DNA from: Sphaeroforma sirkka
Taxonomy: Eukaryota; Opisthokonta; Ichthyosporea; Ichthyophonida
DNA: 20,000 nucleotides
Direction: 5' to 3'
Assembly: GCA_001586965.3 (NCBI GenBank)
Contig: LUCW03002223.1
Span: 60,001-80,000, forward strand
Positions 1 to 10,140 of this stretch are shown here, piece after piece. Each line of letters opens with the position of its first letter. Within the stretch, counting starts at the first letter, position 1. Under the pieces are notes generated by a model. It was not told the DNA's origin. It worked only from the letters and a program-made list of their open reading frames with translations, and searched no databases. Made by a program: the position numbers and the translations under genes.

Positions 1-8
1 CTGTTCTA

Positions 9-30
9 GTTTTAGGGTTTAGGGTTTTAG
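9..30 (+). repeat. Interstitial telomere-like motif 1
   Basis: Two to three imperfect copies of TTTAGGG, with a GGGTTTTAG variant, lie at the left edge of the window inside the presumed CDC45 intron. It is the first of seven such short motifs here, found in both orientations. Confidence 0.7.
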
Positions 31-190
31 TTGGAAAGACTATAAAGTGGACCCAACAGTTGTATACAGTACTGTTCTATTGGGAGCATGAGTCTTCCTA
101 TCTACGCCATGGGCTGTGTTTTCGTTTCTTGGCATGGCTGTGAGGGAGAATACAAACTCAATAGACATTACACTAAGCCACTCGTGGTGC

Positions 191-349
191 AATACAATAT
201 TATAATATAATATAATATAATTTAATGTAGTATATTGTAATATAATATAATATAATATAATATAGTTAAATATAATATGATACGATAGGATGACAATATA
301 ACATAATATAGTTTAATATCATATGATACAATATTATGACAATATAATT
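191..349. repeat. AT-rich TATAA tandem repeat
   Basis: This is a run of the 5-mer TATAA/AATAT with substitutions. Its right part holds a roughly 44-base duplication (units near 276-301 and 320-345, each with a TGACAATATA block). Around it, 31-190 and 350-490 show no exon I can support. The one open stretch near 60-215 does not resemble the missing Cdc45 N-terminus. Confidence 0.75.
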
Positions 350-490
350 TCTCTATTTTTTTCAATGGACTGCCTTATATGAAAAGTTTCCTCTCCACTC
401 TGTACATACAATTAAATATTGTTGACTCAAACGTTGGCTCACTTATATACAGCACTAGACCTAGAGAAAGAGTGTACTAAGAATTATGTA

Positions 491-888
491 CTCACTCTCA
501 CGTATATATCTTTACGCACTCACTCTCACGTATATATCTATACCCACTCACTCTCACGTATATATCTATACCCACTCGCTCTCACGTATGTATCTATACC
601 CACTCGCTCTCACGTATGTATCTATACCCACTCACTCTCACGTATATATCTATACCCCCTCACTCTCACATATATATCTATACCCACTCACTCTCACATA
701 TATCTATATACCCACTCCCTCTCACATATATATATCTATACCCACTCACTCTCACATATATATCTATACCCACTCACTCTCACATACACATCTATAATCA
801 CTCATTATCATATACACACTCACTCTTACATATACATCTATAACCACTTACTCTCGCATATATATCTACTCTCATTTGTATATCCATA
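491..888. repeat. 28-bp pyrimidine-rich minisatellite upstream of CDC45 exon
   Basis: About 14 copies of a 28-base unit (CTCACTCTCACGTATATATC plus TATACCCA) run from 491, drifting toward the right end. On the + strand each unit is rich in C and T. The array stops about ten bases before the 3' splice site at 897, so the acceptor's upstream region is made of this repeat. Open reading frames through it are by-products of the period and have no protein-like composition. Confidence 0.85.
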
Positions 889-897
889 CCTTCGCAG

Positions 898-1776
898 TGT
901 GTTGCTATTCTTGGACACGGACGCCGAACCCGAATTCCTGAATGCTCCCACACGCGAAGAGTACGACAAGGCAAACGACTCCAGTGGCACAGACAGCAAC
1001 ACAAGCAGTGATGGTGAAAGCTCATCTGAGGATGATGACAACGATGGAGATAGCAGCAGTGACAGTGACGAGGAGAAAGAGAAGAATGACGATGGGAGGG
1101 GAGAGAGGTATGATCTTTACTGTTTAGGGGTGTTGTGAGTATAGGTTTGGTTGGTATGTATGTGTGTAGGCGTGGGTGATGTATGTGTATATGTGTGGGT
1201 GGTATGTATGTGTACATGTGTGGGTAGTATGTATGTGTACATCTGTGTGTGGTAGTTATGTGTACATGTGCGGGTGGTATGTATGTCTACATGTGTGGGT
1301 GGTATGTATTTCTATCAGAAGGTCAACCACTACTATCACACACTGTGGACCGCGTAGTGATAGAGACTTCCCATCTAATAGTGATGGTACGGATGTTCAC
1401 CTTTTGTCACTTATCAATTAGCGAATTTTATCGTCTCCATATTCTCTTGTGGTAGCTACCTACCAACGCTTTCCAAGTAATTTCCAACCCTAAACCCTGA
1501 ACCCTAAACCCTACATATGATCTGTTATACCTACCAGTGATGCCGACGGTGTGGGTGGGGAAGAGAGTCGGAAGTCCAAAAAGAGAAAGAAGAAACAAAA
1601 ACAAAAGCCCCTGCGATCGCCCGGTAGGGCGGAGAGACGGCGCAAAGAACGTACAGACACACTCAACAAGCTAGCACACTATTACGACTCAGGCTCAAGG
1701 TATTGTATTGAATTATTGATATATATATATTATACCATATTGTATTATTATATTTTAAAAGTATTTATTATAATAA

Positions 1777-1852
<76 letters not shown>

Positions 1853-3826
1853 TATGTATGTATATATGTTTGCATGTATGTATATATGTATGTATATATG
1901 TTTGTATGTATGTATATATATATATATATATATATATGATCTGTATTCAACCGTATGTACCGCACTTCTAATCACACTCTGAACGCTACATGATTGGTCA
2001 CTACAGCTACGGCCTGTCTACGTGCCTAATTGCATACCAATTGGCGGCCCAACTCAACCGTCGCGACAATGAAGTGCTGTGGTGTGCTGTGGTTGGCCTA
2101 ACAGACCAATACGTTCAGCAGACCATCGACTTTGCACTATACATAAATGAAGTACAGAAGCTCAGAGACGAGGTGTGTGCTGTAGGTATTTGCGTAGAGA
2201 TGTATGCACGCAAGTATATAGTACTTGTCATGCGTATATACGGTGTGTTGTAGGTATTTGCGTAAAGAGGTATTTACACAATTGTATAATACTTGTTATA
2301 TGTATATACGTGCTTATAGATATAGATTTTCCCTAGCTAGGCTAGTAGTGTGTGTTTATTTCGGGGTGTGGACAGAAAAGACCAGTGCCTATAGCACGCC
2401 ATCGGATTGGATTTGTATGTCAGGCGTATGCCGAAGCCAGATGTGGGGGTGTATTGATTGAGGGAGTGCGTAGCTACATACAATAGACGCGGGTGTATGG
2501 GCACTACATACATACACACACTTCCCTTATGACAGGCGAGTGGTTGTAGACTATTGTGGTGTGTAGAGACTTTGTACATCCCATCTTCTATTACCACTAC
2601 CGTATAGATGAATTTACGAAGTACTTGGTATCTATCAACACACCCCACACATAGATACCTATCCAAATGGTCACCAAAACTTATTACGTACACAGCATCA
2701 CGAGCTACGCACCCAAACTGTACATACACGACTGTAAATACAAACAAAAACATAAACAAACGCTACATACGCGACTATAAATACAAACAAATAATAACAA
2801 ACACGACTATATATATAAACAAAAACATGAACAAACATTACATTCACAACCACAAAACTAATCCTAATCATAAACAAACATTACATGCACGACTATATAT
2901 ATAGACAAAACATGAACAAACATTACATGCACGACTATATATATAACCAAAAAATGAACAAACATTACTTTCACAACTATAAAAATGATCCTAAACTAAA
3001 CAAACATTACATGCACGTCTATATACATAAACAAAAACATAAACAATCTTCCATGCTCGTCCGTATACAATGCGTACAATCGCAAGATACACAAACCCGC
3101 GTCTCCCGTACATTCGCACACTCGCTCGTATAAAAACCAACCGCTTAGGTTTTGAGGTTCAACCCCATCGAAGAAGCCGATGCACCTGAGACCCAAAATA
3201 ATCGGACCGGCAAGTTACAAAATATGGACCACAGCGTCATCCGAGCGGCAGACGAGTTTAAACTGATGACCATGCGACACTGGTATGTCTTGCTTTGACG
3301 GTCTCGTCTATTTATAGGGCAATATATTAATAGCAATCTGAATAGGAATCTAATGATAGCTACAGTTTGAGGCGCGTATGAGATTCTGACGATTGTGCTT
3401 TTTTGTCAAGTTCTGATATCTTGTCGACAAACGTAACCTATTTATAACCCTAAACCCTAAAACTCTAAAACGATGCCGTACCCTATCCCTCGGATGCTGA
3501 TTAGATGCGCCTTGATATCGCTTCCTTCATATACACGGACTGTATATTCCATCAGTTCACACACTTACATATGTCTGACAAATGGCTCTCCAGGTCATTA
3601 CTCGAGAGTCTGCACTACAGCAACTGTGTGGCGACGTCGCTGCGTACTTGGCAACAGCAAGGCTATGATCAGCTGCTGATGTTCCTGGCCAAAATGGGCA
3701 TCTCACTCTGGGAGTGCCGAGAAAAATACACGGAAATGACCCTCAAACTAAGAGAAAAGGTGCGTGTGCGTGTGTATATACATGTGCGATGGTCTCGTGT
3801 GTGTATATGTATGATAAGCTCGCATG

Positions 3827-3876
<50 letters not shown>

Positions 3877-4530
3877 AGTGTGTGTGAACACCTGGTGTTT
3901 GTATGTGTCAGTGGACATACCTTTGTACGCATAAATTGACCATCCTGCTACGATATTGTTGTGTGACAGAGATGCAAACATGATCTTAACACGAACGACA
4001 AGAGTGTGTCCGTACGTTCTTGCCTTTGTACGGATCTGCATTAGCGAGAGCGATGCTGGCGTTGCTTGTCTGGTTTGATTCGATCGTTAGTGTGGCTCAA
4101 CTGTCATTGTAGTGGTACTAGCAAATCGCGTAGGCGTGTATGGATAAATTTTTGTGATTGAACATATGTAGAATGTATGACCATTATGCTTAATATATAT
4201 ATATATATATTATAATTATGGTGTCAGAGTATATTTCAGGAGATAAGCTTAAATCTCAGACTCGGTATTCAGGGCAACTACCACACATCTCTATATCTCT
4301 ATTGGCATATATGCATGTCCCAGAATCCGATCATTTGAGAAGTGTTCTTGTGCCTGTACGGCATGAAAATTCTTATCCCCAAAACTTGAGTAAAATATCT
4401 GAGCTTGGTTTAATATTATAATATCGATTTACCGTAAGTGGTAAGAGTGTGCATTATTACGCTGTCTGTAAACAGTGAAGTGGGTTGTGTATAGCGTTAT
4501 GTATAATATATATCTATTATCTATATATAT

Positions 4531-4568
<38 letters not shown>

Positions 4569-7183
4569 AGTGTTTGTAAGTGCTTGTACGAAACACACCA
4601 GTATATCGCATATTGTCGCTCGGAATCCATATCACAAACCTCCAGGGATTGACATATATATCATTCTTCCATCCGTAACATCTCCCACATACCACAGTTC
4701 AAGACCAAATTATTGGAACAGGGCCATGATTACGGACTGGATGATATGGTCTACGAATCATTCTACAGAAAACTACCCTTCCGCACCCCTACGTCGGCCA
4801 GCGACTTCGTATATGCGATTGGAGGTATGGACATCCGCGTGATTACCTCATAGATGTAACTGTGTGCTAAAAATATATTCTGGTTCTGTGGTTGCCGCGC
4901 ATGCATGTTTTGACGAGTATGTGATAGATATCCAGTCCAGGAGCTACGTCTGCTACTAAATAGGGTGATATTTTACTTACCTACTCTCACTTGCCTACTT
5001 GTTTATATCTCTATATTTCACTCACCTACTCTCACTTACCTACTTGTCTGCATCTCTATATTTCACTCACCCACCCTCACTTGCCTACTTGTTTGCATCT
5101 CTATATTCCACTCACCCACCCTCACTTACCTACTTGTTACATCTCTATATTTCACTCACCCAACCTCACGTACCTACTTGTTTATATCTATATTCCACTC
5201 ACCCACCCTAACTTATCTACTTGTCTACATCTCTATATTTCACTCACCCTCCCTCACTTACCTACTTGTTTACATCTCTATATTTCACTCACCCACCCTC
5301 ACTTACCTACTTGTTTACATCCCCGTGCGACAGCCTTACTACAACGCCCGCATGTTCAATCGCTCAGCAGCGCCGCGTCAGGCGCCTCTGCAACCGACCC
5401 AGCACTGGACGAGGCAGCCATTGAGCCAAGGTGAGTTTATTTATAGAAGTGTTGCCAGCATGTGTGTGTCTATAAATAGAACTTGCTCAGGCAGCTAGTG
5501 CATGCTCAGTCCGACTTTGATGAAGCAGCCATTGAGCCTCAGGTTTGTCTATGCATGCGATTATTGCCAGAACGTGCGTGTCTATAAATAGAACTTGCTC
5601 CGTCCGATGTTCGACGAATCAGCGATTGACCCAAGGCTTGCCTATCTCCCCTTCCCCACGAATTAACCACAGCAATGCCACTACTTTCTTCTATCGCAAG
5701 TTCTGATTTGGTTTTTTTGGTTTTTTTGGTCGTCGGTTTTTTGGTTTGTCTTCGCACTATTAAGTTCTGATTTGGTTTTGGGTTTGCCTTCGCACAATAT
5801 AAGTTCTGATTTGGTTTTCGGTTTTTTTGTTTGTCTTCGCACTATATAATTTCTAATTTGGTTTCTGGTTTTGGGTTTTTTGGTTTTTTGGTTTTTTGGT
5901 TTTGGATTTTTTGTGTTTTGCCTCGCACTATATTAGTTCTGATTGGGTTTTTGGTTTCTGGTTTTGGGTTTTGGGTTTTGGGTTTGCCTTCGCACTAAAT
6001 AGGGAATGGCTGAGGCGAAACTTCTTCTCGGCTCTCGATGCGATGTCAGACTCGCATTTGGAAGAGTTTGAATCTGGGCTGCAGTTCAGTATGGTGCAAC
6101 AAAAAGCTGTAGTAAGTGTAATATTTGGCACGGGATAAAGTCACCTCCATCCAATTTCCGGTTGCGATAATTTTCGTGTTGCATACAAATGGGATTTTTG
6201 GTTGCGATACGTGTTTGTGTTGTAAATAAATGGGATTTCTGGTTGCCATATGTGATTGTGTTGGGTTGTAAATAAACGTAATTTCTGGTTGCGATACCCG
6301 TTGTGGCGTACTTACTTACATAGTATGATTGTGGGTCCTTTGGCTCAGTTGTGGTGGCCGCAGATGCCATTGAATACTCAAATGTGCTGTTAATGTGTAT
6401 TAAGTTCGTATACAGTTTATGTACACTGGCTTAGTACTCTGTAATTATTGGGTACACAGTATATGTACACTGATATAGTACTCTTAATTATTTGGCTGTA
6501 GCCGTAGCTCTCCTCTACCGGCGCCCGCCGTTCGATTGCCCACGCATTACGAGCCACCCTTGTAGTTTGCCGTACCTTTGTGCCCATACTTTACGCGCTG
6601 TTTTACTACCGAGTGACCTCATCTTCTGACAAGCAAGGGTGTAGAGAGCTCTTGCTATTCTAACCTCTCATGTTGTAACTCACACACTGTGTCATCATAT
6701 ACACAAATATCGTACCCATCACATCTGATCCTCACGCCTGGTTCTTGGCCTTAAGCAAATACCAACAGCACTCTCCGACCCGTTGCGCTCGAGTCGAGAA
6801 TGGGCAGGGGTGTAGTGTATCTGGGTGTATGATAGAATAAGGGTGTCCTGGTATCTGTATAACAATGTGAACCGACTCAGGACCTCGAAACCCATATATA
6901 TATATATATATCAACCCGGTTTTATTTTCTTGGCGCTGTAGGTTGAACAGGTTAAAGCCATGAGCGAACAGAAGGCGTTCACCAACACTCGGTACTTCCG
7001 CCATGTCAAAACGTGTAACCAGTACGAGATCTTTGCGTCGCCGCTGATGCTGATTCGCTTGGCTCTTTTCCTATGTAAGTGGTTAATATGTCCGTTTGTG
7101 TGTGCACTTTGGAAGATACTAAGTCTTGCATGCATGTGCGCGGGTATGCATTTCGTTACAGGGAGGTATACATACATGTATAC

Positions 7184-7264
<81 letters not shown>

Positions 7265-9865
7265 GTGAGATCCAACATCAGAGGCTTGTTAACTATAGAA
7301 TCTTTTTAACAGAAGTATGCATTCAAGTTGGTATCGATGTTTGTGTTCAGGTGCACATCAATACAAAGATTCGACATACTTCAGCTATGAGTTCGAGTTC
7401 TCCCACAAAATAGTGGGAGACCATTCTGAAGTCAAATTATATCTGCAACACGCAGTAAAATAGCGCGTGCTTAGTAGCCTTGCCCTGTGCGATTGATAGG
7501 CCATTCGATGAGAGCACATATCACACACAGCTCTACCTGTAGAGTGTGTCAATGCTCGTACGTAGCTCTGGCCTATTCCCTAAACCGTTCCTTCTATTCC
7601 TTCTAATTGTTGAATCATACCTGTTTGATCGCCGATCGTAGCACAAATGTCTCTGCTTGCTTAAAAATATCTACCATCATACAGCAATGTATACACTCCC
7701 TCCTCAAGTTTCAACCTGCTGACTCCGTATTGCCCTAGTATCATTACTATCCGTATGGGTTTATGTATGAAGTCTCGTTAACGTACACACACGAGTTATA
7801 GGCTGAAGAGTTCTCATTGTCATTCTTTCATTGTTATTAGTATCCGTGTATGTTATCTCTCTTCTCATTGAATCCGTGTATGTTACCTCACTTCTCATCG
7901 TATCCGTGTGCGCCACCTCTCTTCTCACCTGTGGTGTTCCATTGTATGCCTTTGCACTGTAACTACGCAGGTGAGTACTTTGCCATAGCCAAACCTGATT
8001 CGCGCAAGCCGTTTGTGGTGTCGTCTCTGATTGCGAGCAAAGACGTGTACCTGGTGGTAGGCGTAACGGGGGCAGGCAATACAGGCAGCGTCAAGAAAAA
8101 GTATGATACGGGCGTGTTGTGTGGAGAAAACGTACTCAGTGTGCGGTGGTGTTTAGAAGAAGCACGTGATATATATGGCTACTTGAGTGATATCTAAATC
8201 TGTCCAATACGTACTCGTGACGTTGTTTATCTGTGGTGCGTGATTGAGAGCGAGCCACTACCTTGTGATGGGTGTAACGGGACTGAATATGAAGTCAGTA
8301 CCTAGGGATGATCCATAGGAAGAAAAATACAGGTATTAACAAGGCAAAGCATAATCGTATATAGGGTAGTGTAAGTTGAACCATGGATGAACCATAGGAC
8401 GAGAAATACGGGTATTAACAAGGCAAAGCATAATCGTATATAGGGCAATGTAAGTAACACCAGGGATGAACCATAGGAAGAGAAATACAGGTATTAACAA
8501 GGCAAAGCATAATCGTATATAGGGTAGTGTAAGTTGAACCAGGGATGAACAATAGGGAGAGAAATACAAATACTAACAAGGCAAAGCATAGTCGTATATA
8601 GGGTAGTGTAAGTTGAACCAGGGATGAACCATAGGAATGGAAATGCAGGTACTAACAAGGCAAAGCATAATCATATACAGGGTAGTGTAAGTTAAAGAAC
8701 GTGTTGCTCTGAGTAATGTATGCCGCACTCGTGTTGGTATCAGTCACCGATAGCAAGTGAGACTTGCGCTTCATAGTGGGGTGTGCAAGTGGTGGGGAAC
8801 AGATAGAACTGCGGTCCATCCCACCCGCAAGAAGAAGTGCAGACAAAGTATAGTATCAACAATATTAATTTAATGAGAAGGATTGTGCGTGTCTCGGGCC
8901 TGTTCAATATCTGTCATGTCTTCAGTGATCACACGCATAAGCTTCTATCTCTTCAATGAATATGAAAACATAATATCTCAGCATCGATGTTCGGGAGTAA
9001 GTATAGCGACAGTCTCATTGGCACATGCGTACGTACGCACATACATACATACATACATACATACATACAGGGTTTAGGGTTTTAGCAGTCCCATTGGCTG
9101 TGGAGTGGTATATTCGGTGTACCTAGTGTCCCTGTTTGATGGCGCCAGTAGATGCAAGCATTGAGACATGCCTGAAAGTGAGGTGAACTACACTTTTTTG
9201 TGCTGAGTGTACGTAACCCTGCCTCGGTGAACTACACTTTTTTGTGCTGAGTGTACGTAACCCTGCCTCGGTGAACTACACTGTCTTGTGCTGTGAGTGT
9301 ACGTAGCCCTGCCTCGGTGAACCACACTGTCTTGTGCTGTGAGTGTACGTAGCCCTGCCTCGGTGAACTACACTGTCTTGTGCTGTGAGTGCACGTATCC
9401 CTGCCTCGGTGAACTACACTGTATTGTGCTTTGAGTGTACGTATCCCTGCCTCGGTGAACTACACTGTCTTGTGCGTGAGTGTACGTAGCCCAGCCTCCG
9501 CATTTGTAGCTACATGTATTGTTTTCGTCTCACTGATAGTCACCGTTACGCTGGCGTATATCCCTCGGGATGTGTATATGCGTGAAATGCCTATGCTGCG
9601 TTTATATAACCCCTAGTATACGCTAAACATATTGGCGTACATTTAGCTGAGATCCATCTCATTTGACCTGACGGCATACGAACCAATATTCATAATAATA
9701 CTTTCCCACCCACCTTCCTTCAGTCCCTTTGGCTTGGTTTTCAGACAAGCAGCGGAGCAGATCAACGCCAGTTTCCGCCACGACAGCTTTGATACAAATG
9801 TTATAGAGGTCCAACGCAAATCTTGGGAACACTTCCTCCTTGCCTTGGATGTAAACTGGGTTTAA
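898..9865 (+). CDS. CDC45: Cdc45, replicative helicase (CMG) subunit; 11 exons, 5' end outside window
   Basis: Cdc45 is the RecJ-fold partner of MCM2-7 and GINS in the CMG helicase that unwinds DNA at replication forks in the nucleus. Exons: 898-1107, 1538-1699, 2007-2172, 3149-3282, 3594-3759, 4698-4824, 5334-5430, 6003-6111, 6942-7074, 7971-8100, 9724-9865 (TAA at 9863-9865). Every junction is GT...AG and keeps phase. Diagnostic segments compared with remembered human Cdc45: VLLFLDTDAEPEFL then a Ser/Asp/Glu-rich acidic loop (exon 1); a basic, NLS-like KSKKRKKKQKQK and an Arg-rich helix (exon 2); VLWCAVVGLTDQYVQQ, human LWWAIVGLTDQW (exon 3); MRHW joined to SLLESLHYSNCVATSLRTW (exons 4-5); FLAKMGISL; ASDFVYAIG (exon 6); NFFSALDAMSDSHLEEFESG (exon 8); VYLVVGVTG (exon 10); KNPFGLVFRQAAEQ, human KNFFGRAFEKAAE, and the C-terminus (exons 10-11). 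About 524 residues are visible; human has 566 in total, so roughly 120 N-terminal residues (the DHH-like part) lie upstream. Introns are 307-1623 bases and mostly repeats. Exon 7 is the least conserved. Confidence 0.94.
1155..1312. repeat. 25-bp G/T-rich minisatellite in CDC45 intron 1
   Basis: About six copies of a 25-base unit (GTGTACATGTGTGGGTGGTA plus TGTAT) begin about 50 bases after the exon 1 donor at 1108. The + strand is almost free of C, the opposite bias to the pyrimidine-rich array ahead of exon 1. Confidence 0.85.
1486..1514 (-). repeat. Interstitial telomere-like motif 2
   Basis: About four CCCTAAA-type units (one is CCCTGAA) lie in intron 1, 23 bases before the exon 2 acceptor. 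Confidence 0.8.
1778..1938. repeat. Compound TA / TG / TATG microsatellite in CDC45 intron 2
   Basis: A (TA)n run is followed by (TG)n, TATG-type repeats and a second (TA)n run. It fills most of the 307-base intron 1700-2006. Confidence 0.85.
2173..2312 (+). repeat. 68-bp duplication beginning at the intron 3 donor
   Basis: The first 68 bases of intron 3 are repeated directly from about 2241. Both copies share TAGGTATTTGCGTA (2183 and 2251), TACTTGT and GTATATACG. The second copy keeps a GTGTGTTG that looks like the real donor GTGTGTGC. The rest of the intron to about 2720 has no recognisable feature. Confidence 0.75.
2727..3050. repeat. 42-44-bp A-rich minisatellite in CDC45 intron 3
   Basis: About eight diverged copies of a unit built on ACATGCACGACTATATATAT followed by AAACAAAAACATGAAC. 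The two best copies start at 2889 and 2931. About 100 bases separate the array from the exon 4 acceptor. Confidence 0.8.
3446..3470 (-). repeat. Interstitial telomere-like motif 3
   Basis: Two CCCTAAA units and two degenerate ones lie in CDC45 intron 4 (3283-3593). Confidence 0.75.
3824..3888. repeat. TA then TG microsatellite in CDC45 intron 5
   Basis: A (TA)n run joined to (TG)n near the start of the 938-base intron 3760-4697. Smaller TA runs occur near 4194-4210 and 4505-4532, and a (TG)n run at 4533-4562. Apart from these I see nothing in the intron. Confidence 0.8.
4970..5323. repeat. 45-bp pyrimidine-rich minisatellite before CDC45 exon 7
   Basis: About eight copies of a 45-base unit, roughly TTTCACTCACCCACCCTCAC then TTACCTACTTGTTTACATCT and CTATA. 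It fills the 3' half of intron 6 and ends ten bases before the acceptor AG at 5332-5333. The + strand is strongly pyrimidine-biased with almost no G. Confidence 0.85.
5405..5645 (+). repeat. Three copies of the exon 7 end plus donor region
   Basis: The exon 7 end coding LDEAAIEPR, with the following donor, recurs twice inside intron 7 near 5514-5548 and 5606-5645. These copies keep GAAGCAGCCATTGAGCC and GAATCAGCGATTGACCC respectively. The linking intron piece TGTCTATAAATAGAACTTGC is present at 5465 and 5579. Spacing between copies is about 95-111 bases. Only the first copy reads in phase into exon 8, so the others look like faded duplicates. Confidence 0.8.
5700..6002 (+). repeat. Tandem copies of the acceptor region of CDC45 exon 8
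   Basis: Five irregular units each read TTCTGATTTGG, then a T/G-rich run of variable length, then GCCTTCGCACTATATAAG or a variant. Unit ends lie near 5763, 5803, 5850, 5936 and 6002. The last unit ends CTAAATAG and is the real 3' splice site of exon 8. Earlier units end in similar AAG, AAT or TAG triplets after the same T-rich tract. Confidence 0.8.
6148..6300. repeat. Degenerate 37-46-bp repeat in CDC45 intron 8
   Basis: Four copies centre on TTTCTGGTTGCGATA (near 6158, 6195, 6236, 6282), separated by GTGTTG(T)AAATAAA-like spacers. Confidence 0.7.
6408..6493. repeat. 43-bp tandem duplication in CDC45 intron 8
   Basis: Two copies of a unit with ACAGTTTATGTACACTG, TAGTACTCT and TAATTATTGG lie side by side. 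The rest of the intron to 6893 has no feature I can support. Confidence 0.7.
7182..7262. repeat. (TA)n microsatellite, about 80 bp, in CDC45 intron 9
   Basis: An uninterrupted TA run of about 40 units lies roughly 110 bases after the exon 9 donor. The rest of intron 9 (7263-7970) is unique sequence with no exon I can support. Confidence 0.95.
8228..8300 (+). repeat. Degenerate copy of part of CDC45 exon 10 inside intron 10
   Basis: This stretch aligns by eye with exon 10 from about 8013 to 8090. Shared blocks are GTGGTG, TGATTG, AGAGCGAG (exon GCGAGCAA), TACCT and GTAACGGG, in the same order and spacing apart from small gaps. It lies 130 bases after the real donor at 8101 and does not stay open, so it looks like a decayed partial exon duplication. 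Confidence 0.55.
8306..8697. repeat. 79-bp minisatellite, five copies, CDC45 intron 10
   Basis: The marker AAGGCAAAGC recurs at 8341, 8420, 8499, 8578 and 8657, an exact 79-base period. Each unit also carries GGGATGAACCATAGGA and CGTATATAGGGTAGTGTAAG. Copies differ by a few substitutions. Confidence 0.92.
9034..9085 (+). repeat. CATA microsatellite followed by telomere-like motif 4
   Basis: About seven (CATA) units run directly into GGGTTTAGGGTTTTAG at 9070-9085. It lies in CDC45 intron 10. Confidence 0.75.
9181..9497. repeat. 45-bp minisatellite, seven copies, CDC45 intron 10
   Basis: The unit is about GGTGAACTACACTGTCTTGT then GCTGTGAGTGTACGTAGCCC and TGCCTC. Copies start near 9182, 9226, 9270, 9316, 9361, 9407 and 9453. 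The first two share ACTTTTTTGTGCTGAG and later ones ACTGTCTTGTGCTGTGAG, so the array holds two sub-types. Confidence 0.9.
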
Positions 9866-10008
9866 TTAGACGCTCTGATGCTCGAAACTAAACGCATACA
9901 TCTCTCGACGAAAATATTTACTATAGTTAATGCAGAATCATAAATTCTTTTAAAGCGCAGTTTTCAAGGTTATGTTAAATACAATTGATATACATTATGA
10001 CGCCTAAA

Positions 10009-10010
<2 letters not shown>

Positions 10011-10102
<92 letters not shown>

Positions 10103-10140
10103 GCGTGTGTCTTTGTCTGTGTCTGTGCGTGTGTGTGTAA
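10011..10140. repeat. TA then TG compound microsatellite downstream of CDC45
   Basis: (TA)n is followed by (TG)n and a TG/CTGTG-rich tail, about 145 bases past the CDC45 stop. The sequence between 9866 and 11157 otherwise holds no gene I can support. It includes a weakly repeated CCAATYAGAAG block (near 10704 and 10793). Confidence 0.9.

Noticed and set aside
419-897. Open frame continuing from the 28-bp repeat into the first visible CDC45 exon
   Set aside because: The repeat part gives a periodic Thr/Ser/Tyr-rich peptide unlike any Cdc45, and a good acceptor lies exactly at the change to conserved sequence.
3539-3593. Earlier acceptor for CDC45 exon 5 at about 3555 (ATCAG)
   Set aside because: It would add residues that break the alignment with human Cdc45. 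The acceptor at 3591-3593 completes the conserved HW and continues SLLESL in phase.
6500-6545. tRNA-like sequence with a GTTCGATT T-loop look-alike near 6530
   Set aside because: The flanking bases do not form a T stem, there is no matching acceptor stem or A box, and neither strand folds into a cloverleaf.
7850-8197. An open frame around CDC45 exon 10, read as an independent small gene
   Set aside because: Only 7971-8100 matches Cdc45. The sequence upstream is repeat-like intron, and the phase fits exons 9 and 11 exactly through the GCAG acceptor and the AAAAA|GTATGA donor.
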